DNA from: Amphimedon queenslandica | Taxonomy: Eukaryota; Porifera; Demospongiae; Haplosclerida; Niphatidae | Direction of reading: 5' to 3' | DNA: 64,000 nucleotides | NCBI RefSeq assembly: GCF_000090795.2 | Contig: NW_003546268.1 | Coordinates: 254,862 to 318,861, forward strand | Shown: piece by piece, positions 41,862 to 55,232 of the stretch | Numbering within the stretch: the stretch's first letter is position 1 | Layout: each line of letters begins with the position of its first letter | Made by a program: the position numbers and the translations under genes | The notes under the pieces: generated by a model | Database searches by the model: none | Seen by the model: the letters and a program-made list of their open reading frames with translations, nothing else | What the model was told of the DNA's origin: nothing

Positions 41862-43752
41862 TGGACAGGGAGATAGTGATGTGTCTTGGGCCCTGCTACG
41901 TTAGTTTCACGTACTAAATGCCTTCCCGCTCAAACGTTCACCAAACGTTGTGTTAATTAGAGTATTATAAGTTATTAATTCAGTTTTAATAACTGGTCAT
42001 CTTTAATAGCCTCAATCTCCTCCCATTTTAATCAAAAATGTAATGGTTTTGCAGTTGCACTTGAGCAGTTCTGTAGTGGTTAAGGCTGATAAGGCAGCAT
42101 TTTCATTAAGTGAAACTGATAGTATGCATGCTGGATAATATCAATTAATTTGTTTGGAACATGCCAATTAAATGTAGGATTGAATGGGTGCAGATAGATT
42201 TTAATTGCCAAATAAGTTGTATCTAAAATAGTTGTATGAAAGCAGCTGTGATGTATACATTATCATTATGGTACAATGTACAATATTATACACATGTATT
42301 TAAATTTTTAACTGTAATTTTTTGTTTTCATATAAATTACTAACAAAATTATTTTCATCCGTATTACCAGCCATGATTTTGCCACAGAAAGAGACTCAGT
42401 AAGTCCTTGCAAAATATACTGTCAATGGGCCAGTGAATAACTTATATTTGTAGAATAGAATTTGCGCAACATACTTACAATCTCAGGTAAAACCAGGCTA
42501 CTTTGGTGATAGTGCATCCAGAAAAAAGGAAAGAGTTCTACCTCTTGTAAACAACTAAGTCCTTGTAGTCAACTATAACAAATGAATAGCCTGACTGAAA
42601 TTGTCATACATAAGGACTGACGTTCTTTGTGATGAAACTCTTGGATAACAGGACTGTAAATGAATTTAAGTTTTTACCACCTTCTAGAATAGACATAGTG
42701 TATTTTAATCGTAAATCGAATATCTCTATAATAGTCTGAAGTATTGAGTTCTTATCAATGACACTCCAAGTAACCATATACACAAAACATGTTGCATTCC
42801 ACAAGCATTTTGTATATTCATTTGCGCCATTGCCTACAGGGACTAAAATTTACAGACAGACACAACAGGTTGACCAATATTGTCTGTAACAAAGTTATTC
42901 ATAAAAAAACAAAGCTGATCAACCAACCTAAGTGCAAGTTTTTTCTGATGATGACTCTCGGTCAAGGGATGACACAACCTCCATCTGTACCATAATATAC
43001 AGACAAACACCAGGATGCTTCTTGCTTTTATTCATTGTAAGCTCTATACTAATATCAGCTTAATCAATGCTTTTGCATTCAAATCTGTACTCTCTAACCA
43101 CAATTTTATAGAGCTCTTAATACTTTAGTGATCATGTATATTCGAAAATTCGTTCAACTTGATCTGAAAAATCAACTAAATCATAGACTTTCATAGGTTT
43201 CTCACCCATACGGCACTGTAGTGTAATATCTCATGAGGATCATAATCACAGCTTGATTTGGACAGTTGAATTTTGTACTTAAAAGGCACCCTTTATCATA
43301 TCTTGACGAAGTATCAAAAAATTGCAGAACAACAACAACATAGTGTAACTTTCTGGTTGAGACTAGAGACTAAGAGAGTAGGAGACACTGTATGCCTCCA
43401 TTAAACACCAACAATGGACTCCATGTGCATGCACGTGTACCCAGTTATTAATTTCAGTACTATAAATTTAATCAGTGCTATAAATTTAATTAAATATTCA
43501 TGGCTGGATCTCCGCCCATATCATTTAATCAAAAATAAGTAACAACAAGTTATTAGTTTGCAGTTGAGCAGTTGCAAGGAAACGACTGAAAAGAATCTGC
43601 TATAGTTTGGATTCCTGCTGCTACTAGAGAGAGAGAGATCTAGCTTGCCCCTGGACTTTATTCTAGGCTTCTAGCTGCCTCTCATTTCGACCGCTATTAT
43701 TATTGTTGAGTGGTGAGTCCCAAGGCGCTGAACTCGTTATCTCTCATCAAAG
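41862..43752. promoter_or_regulatory. Divergent intergenic region between SNRNP200 and the PH/ANK/WD gene
   Basis: About 1.9 kb separates the two start codons, which face away from each other, so both promoters must lie here. I see no clear TATA box at a fixed distance and no recognised gene. A GAGAGAGAGAGATC run lies at about 43627-43640, just before the 43753 ATG. 'atttaatcaaaaat' recurs near 42030 and 43525. Region 42360-43010 has open frames on both strands with no family likeness. Confidence 0.45.
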
Positions 43753-46700
43753 ATGGCCAGTCCCCCCACGTCCCCCTCTACTCGGGTCTACAAGGAAGGG
43801 ATCCTGCTAAAGCGTGCCAGAGGATTGAGGAACAGGAGGAACATAAAGTGGCAGGAACGATACTGCAAACTCACAGCTATCTCATTGGATTATTATGACC
43901 CAAAGAAAATGGTGAGAGACAAGAGGAGAGAGGGAGATGGAAACGTAGAATGGGAGAAGTGAGCATGTGTCAAGTCTTATTACATTACTTTGGTTGCTGT
44001 ATCTGTTTACTACTTTTATTTGACACCTCTCCTTGGTGTGTCTTCATTTTCTCTTTCTATGTTTTGGTCGCTCTTTATTCTTGCCCCTATTTCTCTCTGC
44101 CTTTCCATCTCTTGGCCCTCCTGTCTGATCATTTCCTCTCTCTTTCTCTATCCTCCTTATACACTCCTGGTGATATGATTATAATTATGTCTTTAGTGTT
44201 ATGGAACCTTTGAACCACTGATTACATGTACACACTGTACATGTACATGTATTCACTATTCATACATTGTGCATACATGATACATGGACTCACTCATTTG
44301 CATATACTCACATTCAAGCCTATATAGACCACCATGCAGTGACCAGTGATCATTCTCTGCGTTCCCCTCCCTCTCTAATTGTATTCATTTCCACACGTAT
44401 CTTACTCACTCATTCATTTATCATTTACTCACTTTCCACTTGCTGTCTGCCTGCAGTGAAAACTGTTAACATTCCACAAGGTACAAGGACATTGTGCACA
44501 CATGCAAGCCTACAATGTACGTGCACTCTCACTCTCTTTGTTTATGCATACTATCTATGCTTTTCCTCTCTTTCTTCCTCTCTTTATGTGTATCTATCCG
44601 GTTTTCGTGTGTATAATAATCATTCTTGGTATCGTTTTTATTGCTCCTTTTGCTTGTAAACAATCAATTGAGTTACAGTTTCAATCTCTTTTCCCTATTG
44701 CGGCCTACATGTGTATTCATTCAGACTTACCATAAACAATAAACTAGCCATTAACATGCATGCCATCCACACATTATTAATATATATAGTGTATTGATTG
44801 TGTTGATGAGTTTAGGAATGTATGCATGCTCACATATTATACCAATGTTGCTTACAAAATTTAATTAATTATTTTTAAATTAACGCTAGTACATAAAACT
44901 AAACTCATTTAGGACATTCTTTAACTATTCTTTGTCTCTCTCCCCACAGAGTGAGCTAAAGGGACAGTTTAAACTGGAGCAGATCAGTATAGTTGAGATC
45001 ATTGCTCATGGGATGTTTGATAAATTAAAGGGACATCCATTTCAAGTGAGTTTTGGTATAAACAGCATATAATGCTTGTACTGCATCAATTAACTCACCA
45101 GCTGCACACTAGCTGCCTAATCTGTGGCATGCATTAACTTTTTGACTTGTAGCTGCTAATGGGTTGACATTTGTGGCATTTAGAAATGGGGAGATTACCA
45201 CACACACAGACAGACAGACACACACATCACACACACCACATAACACACAAAGCCTTACAGCTAAGATTTACTCTTATAATAACTCTTAAATTATATATGG
45301 TACTGCTTATACAGATTTAAATTTTCAGGCATAAAATATACTTAGGCCTGCTACATGTACATGTATATTGTAACTACTGTAAATGTGCTTCTTTATATTA
45401 TACTAAGAGTTGAACTTTATCTAATGGACACTTGGCTGCTTGTTAGAGTAGAGAGAAGTTGCCCTTGATTACTGGAATAAAGAGATGCCATACATGTGTA
45501 CATACATATTCATATTATTATTCTGTACCATACAATACATGCATAATAATGATAATTTGACAAATAGATATAGTTGGCAGTCGTTTGGTTAAGGAAGTTC
45601 AATCTAGTAGCTAGAGTATATAGCAGAAGAATGGAGAGGAAATAAAGGAGGGAAGGAGAGAGGGATGTACATGTACATAGAAAACATAAAGGGAAGGAAT
45701 GAGGCCGATAAGATTTTTAAGCTCATTAAGCATTAAATTCGTTAAATTGTGACTTGTTTGTTGCTTCTTGCTACCATTCCTCTCCCAAAGATTGAGGATA
45801 CACAATTTTAGTAAAAAAATATCATCAAAACATGTACATGTACAGTATATTTATGTAGATGTATGCATGTATACATGTAGATGTATGCATGCATGTACAT
45901 GTAGATGTAGTGTAGATAGAAAGGCAGACGTACACATGTACCCACCCTAAACTGCTTTGACTTCTCGAGCAATATTGACGTATAAACACGCACACAAATT
46001 TGATGGTGTGAATTTAATGTTTGTTGATATCTTTCCACTTTATGGTTTAAGCACTCTGTCATTGTTATAGATCATTACATTTGATGCTCTTAAATTCATT
46101 ATTACTGACACATTGTGTGTCAGTATTGAGTAGAAATGAGCTATTAATTAGAGTATGAGTGTTGTGTGGGCTAATCGGAAACCTCTACAATACAATTACA
46201 ATACATGAAACCTCTACAATACAATTACAATACATGTATGTGCACATGTACGTGTATGTATTGTATTATCATTATTTATATAAAAGTAATGATGTAAAGA
46301 TTATGATCATTTTGTGGTTGATGTGTGTTGTCAACTGTTGATACATCACTTGTATTGATTCCTCATACTGTGAGTAACCTTTGAGCATTTTATGAACACT
46401 AATCTCATTGTATACTCACAATCCATACATTTACTCATTTATTTACTGTACTGATCTATTGACTATTTTATATGTGATGATTGCCATTCAATTAATACAT
46501 GTATTATAATGATATATACACTATCATGTTACTCATTTATCTAATCTACATGTACATGTACATTGGCCCCATATACAGATGTGTACATTAGTTACATTTT
46601 TATTATGAATACACAGTTTACCACCTGTTTTATTGTTTGTTATAGAGTATTTATTTAAATGTTTAAAATCACGCTCTTACTTCCTTATGTCAACCGCCTT

Positions 46701-49700
46701 TGCTTTATAATCTCCTTTAAAGTAGATGATCATAGTTGTTGATTCAATTGTTATTGTGTGCTTTATATTGGTCAGAGTTACGTCAATCCACTGTTACGCA
46801 TGTATTGTGAGTGATTTGTATAGCAGAAGTACTAGTGTACGCACCTCTTTCTCTCTCCTTTTCTCTTCATGTTTATTGTAACGTAGTGTTCTTTTGTTTC
46901 TCATTGTTAAAATACTGTTTAGTGTTTTGACTTGTGTGTCTCTCTCCGATGTCTTTCACTGTTTTCATGTTTATCATGTGTTTTTAATGTTACACTGGCA
47001 CAGTTTTTAAAACCGAAATACGTTGTACATGTGTACATAATTTTGAAACAAAAATAGGTGAGAGGGACACTGCACTGTAATGATTATTATTGGGGCTTGT
47101 TGTGTGTTTGTGTATCTAGTACTTTTACTTGTCAACAGATTGCAGTTGCTGTTATTTTGCATGTCTGACTCGTTTTCCTTTAATTATGATACACAATGAA
47201 CGCTATTCCAGTTGCTCCTCTAAATACGCATGAAGCTGTTAACTGTCTGGAAGTGATTGTATGCAACATGTATACACACATCTTCCAGTGAAATTGCTGC
47301 ATGTAATTATAACTGAGTGTTTAAACATCCCCTCATTATCCTTCCTTTTATGTAGTACTTTTGTTCTATCTCTTTTTCTTTCTATCTCCTCTCTCTCTCT
47401 CATTGTAATTTGTTATTGTCATAGTTCTATGGTATGTGGGAGTATTTGGAGGTTAAGGGAATTAGAGGCAGCTGGTGTTTTGTCTGTCCTCACTGCATCT
47501 TTCTCTATCTCTTTAAAATTGCTTTGCACCACTGGCGTTTAGCACAAGGGCATGTTTGTACATTTACTCACACATGACCTAGGTAGTTTGTCATGCTCTT
47601 TTTAATCTTAATGTAATTATAAATTGAATTTACACTATTGTTTACATTTATTTTATATTGTAGTAAATGCGTGTATTTTGTACTGTCATTTTATTATATT
47701 CCGTCATATTTCATCTTATTAGATTGGAGATCTAATTGAAGTTATGTATTTTGCTGCCAAGTCTCCACAAGAAAGAAATGAATGGATGGAGGCATTTCGC
47801 ATGGGTATGAACCTCTTTCAACTCTCCCTCTTCTCTTCTCATTGTATTTCTTGAAACTGATGTCTCCTGTGTACTACTATTATGTGTATATTTTTCTTGT
47901 TGTTCAGCTGCCATTGATAAAGGCAATGAGTTACTTTTAAAGCATCATCCTGGAGTGTATGGCCTGACTAATAAGGACAGGTGGAGCTGCTGTGGCAGAG
48001 CTAGGAGAGAATGTGAAGGGTGTGCTGATTCAAGAGGAGCTCTTAAAATGCTGGGAAAGAATGTTGAAAGTAAGTTTGTAGAGAAACTAGAAAGAGAAAG
48101 AAAGGGAGAGGTCATTGAGTGACTCGTAATGTATGTTTGTGTGCCTAGCTCTTTTAGTCCAGTTAATGGAACTGAAATTACTGAAACTGCTTAACAACAG
48201 CTTTCAATGTTTTCAAATTTCTTGCAGTGCTTTACACATACGCATGGTTCGTCCCTGACACACTAACACAAACACAGACTTACATACATTGTCTTGCCAT
48301 AATTATGTCGACGTGGTAGAGCATCCTATTTGGCAATTATAATCTTGTGTGCACTTGACCCTTTAATCATCACTTTCAATGGAAACATTACATTAGAAGG
48401 CTGTGTATGCATGTATACATGTACATGTATATACATGTACTGCACTACATATGTTTATAGTAGGTACAGTGTACTTTATGTTATGATATATGGTAATGAG
48501 TACAATGTGTTTGTGTTAACTGCTAGTTCCTAAAATAACACAAAACAATCTGTTGCTGTATTGTTGCAATTCCATATAGAGAAAGGGGGAGAATTAGCGA
48601 GAGAGATAGATACGGGAGAGAGAGAGACAAAGGGAGTGAGAGAGAGGGAGGGAGAGGGAGAGGAAGAGATTGGAAGAGATTGAAGTAGAATGAGTGAGTG
48701 GTGAGAATGCAGTGGTCATTAATTTCACTTTTCTTCTCACAGCAAAAAAAGACCGCTCATTTACCACACCAATGGACTTTGTTGGTATTGGAGACACTCC
48801 CAGTTCTGCTTCCCCTCTCAAGAATTCCAGAGATGACCTCTCCAGCTCCATGAAGTCAGACGCAAGTGATACAACCCTCACAGACCAATTTGATGAGACT
48901 GGCCCCATTAGAAGGACATATACCATTTCTAATGACTCAAAACCTAAACCACACAGGTACACATGTACTGTATGTGTATACTGTACATGACTACATGACT
49001 CAAGAATATGCATGTGCTATATTATTGTACATGAAGTAATGAGTTTTATTTTTGTTCTCCTGTACTTTCTCTAATTAGTGCTCCTCCCACATCTTCCATA
49101 TCTCCTAAGAGTCCAACTCTTAGTGATACAATAGAAGAAGCTGATGAAAGTGTTCCCTCTCCTTCTCCTCCTCCGACTGAAAAGAAAACCAAAGATGCTA
49201 GCCCTCGTCCTCCCATGCTGCCTGATGACATGACAAGGAGTGGAGCCAGCTCCCCAGCCCTCAGTACAGGTTATAAAGCACACACTGTCGTGTGACCATC
49301 ACATGACATAAAATGCATGTGTCATGCTTACATGTACATGCACAGTACATTTGTGTAGTCTTTCCTTACAAAATACACATGTATTTGTTTTTCTCACAGT
49401 ATGTGAGGATCTATAGCACCAAGTGTGTTCCAAATTTCAAGTGTTGTCTATTTTTTGTTTTGTTTTATTTTTGGGTATACGAATCCTTAGTATAGTCATA
49501 ATAGAACAGCCTTGCCCCTATTACCACGACTACCATTATAATTTCATATTTTTATAATAGATTCTGGTAGAGGTACAAGCTCTCGTCCTCGGTCAATGGA
49601 CACCACTGAAGGTGATAATCCACCATCAACCCCTCATTCTCTCCGCTCAAACTTCACCACTGTCACAACAGACTCTGATCCAACCAAAAGCTTGGGACAT

Positions 49701-52700
49701 GATGTACTGGCTAGAGCTAGGGCTGGAGCACATGTTGATAGTATATCCATTATGTCTGATGCTAGTGCTAATTCAGGATTTTCAGCTACTCCATCAACCA
49801 CTTCTCATGTTTCACGCATCAAGAGAGGATCAAGACCACAGGTAAGGAGTCTAAGGACCAGTTCTATTAATTGAATTGAGCAATTTAAGATACATGCACA
49901 TGTGCAACTAAAATTTTATGAATTTATCTTTATTCCCTTTGTTCCTTAGAGTATACTAATGAAGGATGGTATTGTGATTCATGTTGAAGCTCCTGAGAAT
50001 TCCACTACAGTTGATAACAGCTTATCAAAGCTCCACCAAGCCTGTAGAGTAAGACAGCTATTATTCCTTTTATTCATCGGTTAATTGATTATAATAGGAT
50101 GGAAATCTTGCAATTGTTCAAGATGAGTTGGATACAGGTGCTCCAGTTGAAGGACCAGAGATGTTCAATGGAGTACCAATGCTACCATTATTCCTAGCCT
50201 TCCTTTATGACCACAGACATGTAAGAATATATTATCTTACCTGGCAATCATGCATCAAATTAATGTTGTTCCTATCCTAATAATAATAATAATATAATAA
50301 TAATATTATTATTATTATGAAAGTGATGGTAATTTTCTACATATACATGTAGATTATTTCTTATCTTTTGGATCATGGAGCTGATCCAAATTCACTGGAC
50401 ATATCAACCAGATCTTGTTTGCTACACATGTCATGCCAAAAAGGTTGTATGGCCACTGTCAAGTGTTTATTAGCACATAAAGCTGACATTGATATGAGGG
50501 TGAGTACCTTCCTTCTTGCAACTTTCTCTTTATTTCCTTTTCCTCTCCCTCTTTTATATCCCCCTTCACCTCTCCCATTCTTAACTCTATGTAACTACAT
50601 GTTTATTTTCTTTACTTTTCTTTCATTTTTATACTGGTCATGTACATGTATCTATTCCTTAGAGTCATGATGATAAGACACCACTCTGTGAAGCCAGCAA
50701 ACATGGACACATGGAAATAGTCAAATTGTTGATAAACAGGTCAGTAAAGCGTGTCTGTACATATACATGTACACGTACATGTATATTATATTATGTTCTT
50801 TACTTTTTGTTATTTCTTTCTTTCTATTCTCTTTCCTTACTCTATTCAGTGGTGCTATTGTTGAGTGTCCAGGTATATCATATTCTCCATTGCATTATGC
50901 CTCAGAGGCTGGTCACGTCAACATAGTCCAACTATTACTAGACAGCAAAGCTAACTCACTAAGGAAGACTCAGCTAGGGAAGTCTCCCTACCAGTTGGCT
51001 TTTGAGAACAACCACTCGGACGTCATGTATGTGCTCCAGAGAACTCTTCCTCCTCCTGAGAGACCCTACCAGATTGAGTATTCTATCAAGTTACCCTCAG
51101 ATCAGGTTTTAGCTTCTATATCTTTCCTTGGTGATAGCGATAAAATTATCACTGGATCATGGGATGGATTTGTAAGTAAAATAGAGCATATGTGTATTAC
51201 ATGTATAATGTTGTTAATGTTGGTATTTACATGTACATGTAATATGGTGAATAATGATCTGTAGCAAATAGTGTATTTATACATGTACGTAATTTTCTCT
51301 TATAGGCTAGATTATGGAGTGTAAATGATGATAATGGCCTACACATTGATAGAGAGTTCAGACTACCAGACACAGTTTTAAGTTCCTCATTTCACCCTCC
51401 ATTCCTAGCTCTTGGTTCTGCTAGTATACAAGTGATAGACACTACTAGTCCTGACTATGAGTGGAGAAGAACTGTAGCTGATGATTCTTCTGATGATGAA
51501 AACCTTAGTGTAAGTATATTGACTTTGAATACTGATTGTTGAAGTACATTGTGTACTGCAGGATCCTCCACTCCATTTTGTTGCGTATACTTCAAGTGGG
51601 CATTTGATATCTGCATCAGTTGAGTCAAACCTTGTTAAGATCTGGCCATTAATCAACAAAGGCTCAATCATGATGGAGCCTGAGGGAGTCCTGAGGATTA
51701 AGGAAGACATGAAGCATGGACGAATTACAAGGTCAGTGGCTATATGTACTATACATGTAGTTGAGTGGGATCTGTTTTGTACAGTACATGTATGTGTATA
51801 ATAACTCATAATCAGAATGTTTGAAACCATAAGATTTAGAAAATGTTAATGTCTTTGGCAAAAATGCAACTTCAAATGATTGGCAGTCTTATATCACAAA
51901 TTCAAATCAATTTTGCCAAATTAAAGCACTCTGTTGTTACCTCTTACATAAATTTGGCTAATGAAAAATTTATGACTTAACATTAACTCAGGCTTCAATT
52001 ACCTTAGTGTAGGTATTAATTGCGCTCTTAAATTTTAGCGTTTTTAAGGGGGCCCTGATTTAGCGAAATGTAATATTAGCGAAAATAGGAAGAAAATCAA
52101 TGGTAAAACCCCCATTCAATAGCATAACACAACTCAAGAAGCCCAATCTATACATTTAAGAGCAGAACACTTAACAGGACCACCCTATTTACTGTTATCT
52201 TGTTACAGATCTTGCCTATCTTGTGTACTTGTTTACACAAGTACATAATAACTATTATTCTACCATGCTTGTTTTGAATTGACCAATCAGATTGCATTAT
52301 ATGAGGTGTCTAAATCACTTATAATACCCCGGGAAAATATTTAGAAACCTCCGGGAAATTATTTAGATACTTCTGCCAAAGTTTGGGAAATTTTAGGAAT
52401 AAAAATGATGACAGCAATAATAGTAATGTTATTTTTGAATTGTTATGTGTACGTTTGTGCAGTTATTAAAGCTGAAGTGTCTGTCTTCATCTAGAGATAT
52501 GTTTTGTGCTTTTGGAGGATGAGGTGAATTGGTATATCGTCACTAGCTACTGCTGTTTTTGTTTGTAATAATAATATTATTGAGGAAACGTCTTCTGGCA
52601 TTTTGTTGATCTGAAATGCGCTTATAAATTTGTACACCATCCGTGCTTCTGTGACCTGTTCTTTTCATGATTAATTGTTCATCAACACCAGCTTGAAATA

Positions 52701-54464
52701 GTCTAGTAGCAGCAGTCATGCCGCGAAGTGAGTGGTTTGTTTGTAACCATTGATTCCCCAGTTGCTGCAGCAAACATTTTAAACAGTATTTCTCCATTAA
52801 GAAGAGTGGCCTGGTTGGAGCTTCTCCAAATCTTTCATTCTTTCCTTGCACCAGTCATTCAGAATATTTCTACCCATTATATTGCTTTTTTAGTTGTGCA
52901 TGGCGCACAGTGCTGTTGTGCATCTTTAAATCCTTGTCCGTTGCGAAACAAGATGGTATATAGCACTAATGAAGTAGGTGGGGCAGTCATAAAATGATGA
53001 GATAGGCATTTCCAGAGCTATCAATGGCGGCTGTGTTAGTCGCATCTTTTGAGAACAGACGAGCATGTCTACCTAGTTGCTTTTCCACTCTAGTGCGTGA
53101 CTTAAAATGAATTGGTTGCTAATGGTAAGGATTTTTATACTTTTTGTGTATCCTAGCTACAAGAAATGCATCTTATCTGATTGGACGCATGGTAGTACAC
53201 GGTTATACACTTCTGTCTCGGTTTTTATGGCATTTATTGACCTCGGGACTGCGTCCCTCGGTCAATAAATCCCATAGAAACCTCGACCTCGGTGTATAAC
53301 CTATACTTAGCGGCTGGTTGAATGGTTGAATTAGTGGTTTAAAGTACACTCGCTAAAAACGCTAAAATTAAGTGTCGCAATTAATACCCACCCTAAGGTA
53401 CATGTATATTGAAATGCATGTACATTTACATGCATAATTGCATATACATTTAATTTACATTTGCGTAGGTTAAGTGTGTCTCCATGTGAAGATGCTCCGT
53501 GGTTGGCTGCTGTACTTCAGCCTGGCTCACTGTTTGTTCCTGAAGGAAATCAAAAAGTTCACATTTATAATTGGAAAGAAAAGAAAGTTTATCACATACT
53601 AGATACTGGTAATATATACATACATGTACATACAGACACTTCTCCTTTGCTTTTCTATTTACAATGTACATTGTATTTGACTCTTTTTTTTAATAGGTAA
53701 AGGTGGTTTAACACTAAATGTTCATGTGACATTTTCTCCTAATGGACAGTAAGTACAACATGTACTGTACATTGTAGCTAATATTTTTCTGTCTTGTTTT
53801 TATATTACAATTTGTTTCTATTTTAGATACTTTTTAATTGGCTACATAAATACACTCACTAAATGGCGAACATCAACTGGTGAAAGCATCAAAAACATAT
53901 CCAGCCTTGGAAAAGGTAAGAATCTATAATCTACATGTACATGTATATCTATCACTTGTGTCTTCAACTTCCTCTCCCTTTTCCTTTCAGATGATGAGAT
54001 ATCTTCACTATGTTATTCTCCTAATGGTGAACACATAGCTGTTGGTCTTGCAAGTGGTGACATACACATCATACACTCAGAGACTGGCTCACTCCTATTC
54101 ACTCTTAGATGCAATGTAAATATATCAGGAAGCACCTCTCCTCTCTCTCTCTCTCCTTTCTTTTACCTCCCCTCCTCTTGTTTTATCTCTTACATCAACA
54201 AGCATAGATGATAGTTACTTACATGTATACTCTCTCTTCTATCCCTCCCTCCCTTTTCCTCTCTCTACTCTACATAGGATGATAGATCAGCTGTCAGATC
54301 TCTATGTTATTCATCCACTGGGCTCCAACTTGCTAGTGGTCACTCAAGAGGCTCCCTACAACTTTGGAAAGGTAAGATAATATTTTCATTCTGCAAGCTA
54401 GCTCTTATGCTTATGTACAATTTTTGTCTCTTTCTCTGTAGTGTTTGGAAATGAATCAAATTGA
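43753..54464 (+). CDS. PH-BTK zinc finger-ankyrin-WD40-like protein, 949 aa
   Basis: Twenty GT-AG exons sum to 2850 nt and keep frame: 43753-43911, 44950-45045, 47723-47804, 47908-48069, 48743-48956, 49079-49269, 49561-49841, 49950-50048, 50098-50220, 50353-50499, 50663-50739, 50850-51171, 51306-51509, 51562-51731, 53469-53608, 53697-53748, 53827-53915, 53991-54115, 54278-54371, 54442-54464. A PH domain spans about residues 12-112 (YKEGILLKRARG; KWQERYCKLT; final helix SPQERNEWMEAFR). A BTK motif follows at about 124-150, KHHPGVYGLTNKDRWSCCGR then ECEGC, with the H/CC/C zinc ligands. A Ser/Pro-rich linker runs to about 395. Ankyrin repeats cover about 410-600 (HGADPNSLD, KTPLCEASKHGHMEIVKLLI, SPLHYASEAGHVNIVQLLLD). 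WD40-like blades cover about 620-945 (DKIITGSWDGFARLWS, GLQLASGHSRGSLQLWK). PH-BTK modules are known in Tec kinases and RASA2/3-type GAPs, where they bind phosphoinositides. A signalling scaffold at membranes is inferred. No kinase or GAP domain is present. Confidence 0.88.
44950..47722. other. Large introns 1-2 of the PH/ANK/WD gene
   Basis: Apart from exon 44950-45045, the stretch 43912-47722 is intronic. It holds CT-rich text, CA/GACA microsatellite (45200-45240), many TACATGTA motifs, and a 29-bp tandem duplication (46178-46235, 'gaaacctctacaatacaatt'). Open frames here lack family likeness. Confidence 0.7.
52004..53399 (-). mobile_element. Element with inverted ends carrying a tyrosine recombinase fragment
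   Basis: The ends 'ccttagtgtaggtattaatt' (about 52003) and the complementary sequence finishing near 53396 form a TIR of about 45 bp. It includes TTTTAGCGTTTTTA. Inside on the minus strand, a frame at 52543-52851 reads TNHSLRGMTAATRLFQAGVD then EQLIMKRTGHRSTDGVQIYK. This is the H-x2-R and the GH...Y catalytic end of a Crypton/DUF3504-like recombinase. The N-terminal half and the first catalytic Arg are missing. It sits in the intron between exons 51562-51731 and 53469-53608 of the PH/ANK/WD gene. The recombinase piece may be a separate insertion nested in a MITE. Confidence 0.6.
53201..53301. repeat. Palindrome next to recombinase fragment
   Basis: GGTTATACAC at 53201 pairs with GTGTATAACC at 53301. 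The arms include CATTTATTGACC/GGTCAATAAAT around a TCGGGACTGCGTCCC centre. A similar but much longer palindrome abuts the Crypton at 12 kb. It may be an element end. Confidence 0.7.
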
Positions 54465-54643
54465 ACCATTATTGTAAATTATAATTATTAATTATTATTA
54501 TTAATTATTGTCTTGTCACTTATTTTTTTCTGTTTCTTTATGTAAGGATCTTCTCCTATTACTGCCCTTTCTATTTCTTTCCCTTCATTGTTATTCTTAT
54601 CACAGAACCAACACACACATGCACACTCCAGTGACACTGAGTG

Positions 54644-54649
54644 AATAAA
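54644..54649 (+). terminator. Possible polyadenylation signal
   Basis: AATAAA lies 180 bases after the TGA stop at 54462-54464 and is followed by TG/T-rich text. It is the first canonical hexamer downstream of the PH/ANK/WD gene. Confidence 0.4.
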
Positions 54650-54719
54650 TGTTTTAATTTTTAAGTTTTGTATGATAATATTGTGATGATAGGAAAATTT
54701 TACACAAATTAATAAATAC

Positions 54720-55175
54720 TTAAGGTGTGCGAAGCGCCAGAAAAATTTTCAACTTCACTTATATTCATAGTGAATATAGTATAGTCAGGCAGGGTCAGGC
54801 CCCACCTGACTAGATATAGTGGGTGTGGTCAAATTATTTTTTACCGGATACGTACCTGCACACGTGACAACATGTTATTATGTAATTCAAAATTGAGACA
54901 AAAAATAAATTAAGGCACAAAAGATAGCTGTCCTGAAGGAAGGCCAAGAACTGGTCCTGCTCCCAGTAAACAAATATATACAAAAAGGGATAATAAATGG
55001 AAAAAAAAAAACAGAAATGAGAAGAGAAATAATAGATATATAAGTCAGAGTAAAAAGATATGCTAAATAAATTGAAAAGAAATATTAAAGATGATTGAGT
55101 ATCGATTTTTTAAAGACCAGAAGGGCCAAGTTCTTCAAAAAATTAATAGGCCCTTAAAATTGTGGGGCCCAGTTA
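54720..55175. other. Intergenic gap between the two plus-strand genes
   Basis: About 770 bases separate the stop at 54464 from the ATG at 55233. They hold an imperfect hairpin (AGTCAGGCAGGGTCAGGCCCCACCTGACT region, about 54782-54811) and A-rich text (54980-55080). No gene or clear promoter element is seen. Confidence 0.5.
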
Positions 55176-55232
55176 ATGTATGGCAATATGAAAAGTGAAA
55201 ACGTAATATGCTTCGGACACTCCCTGTTCAAA

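Noticed and set aside
44267-44735. 130- and 77-codon open frames in intron 1 of the PH/ANK/WD gene
   Set aside because: Low-complexity CT-rich sequence without conserved motifs, lying between well-supported splice sites.
48594-49013. 139-codon minus-strand frame
   Set aside because: It is the antisense shadow of coding exon 48743-48956 plus a GA-rich run.
54782-54811. Hairpin as a bacterial-type terminator
   Set aside because: Position after a eukaryotic gene; it is an imperfect inverted repeat without a T-tract role.
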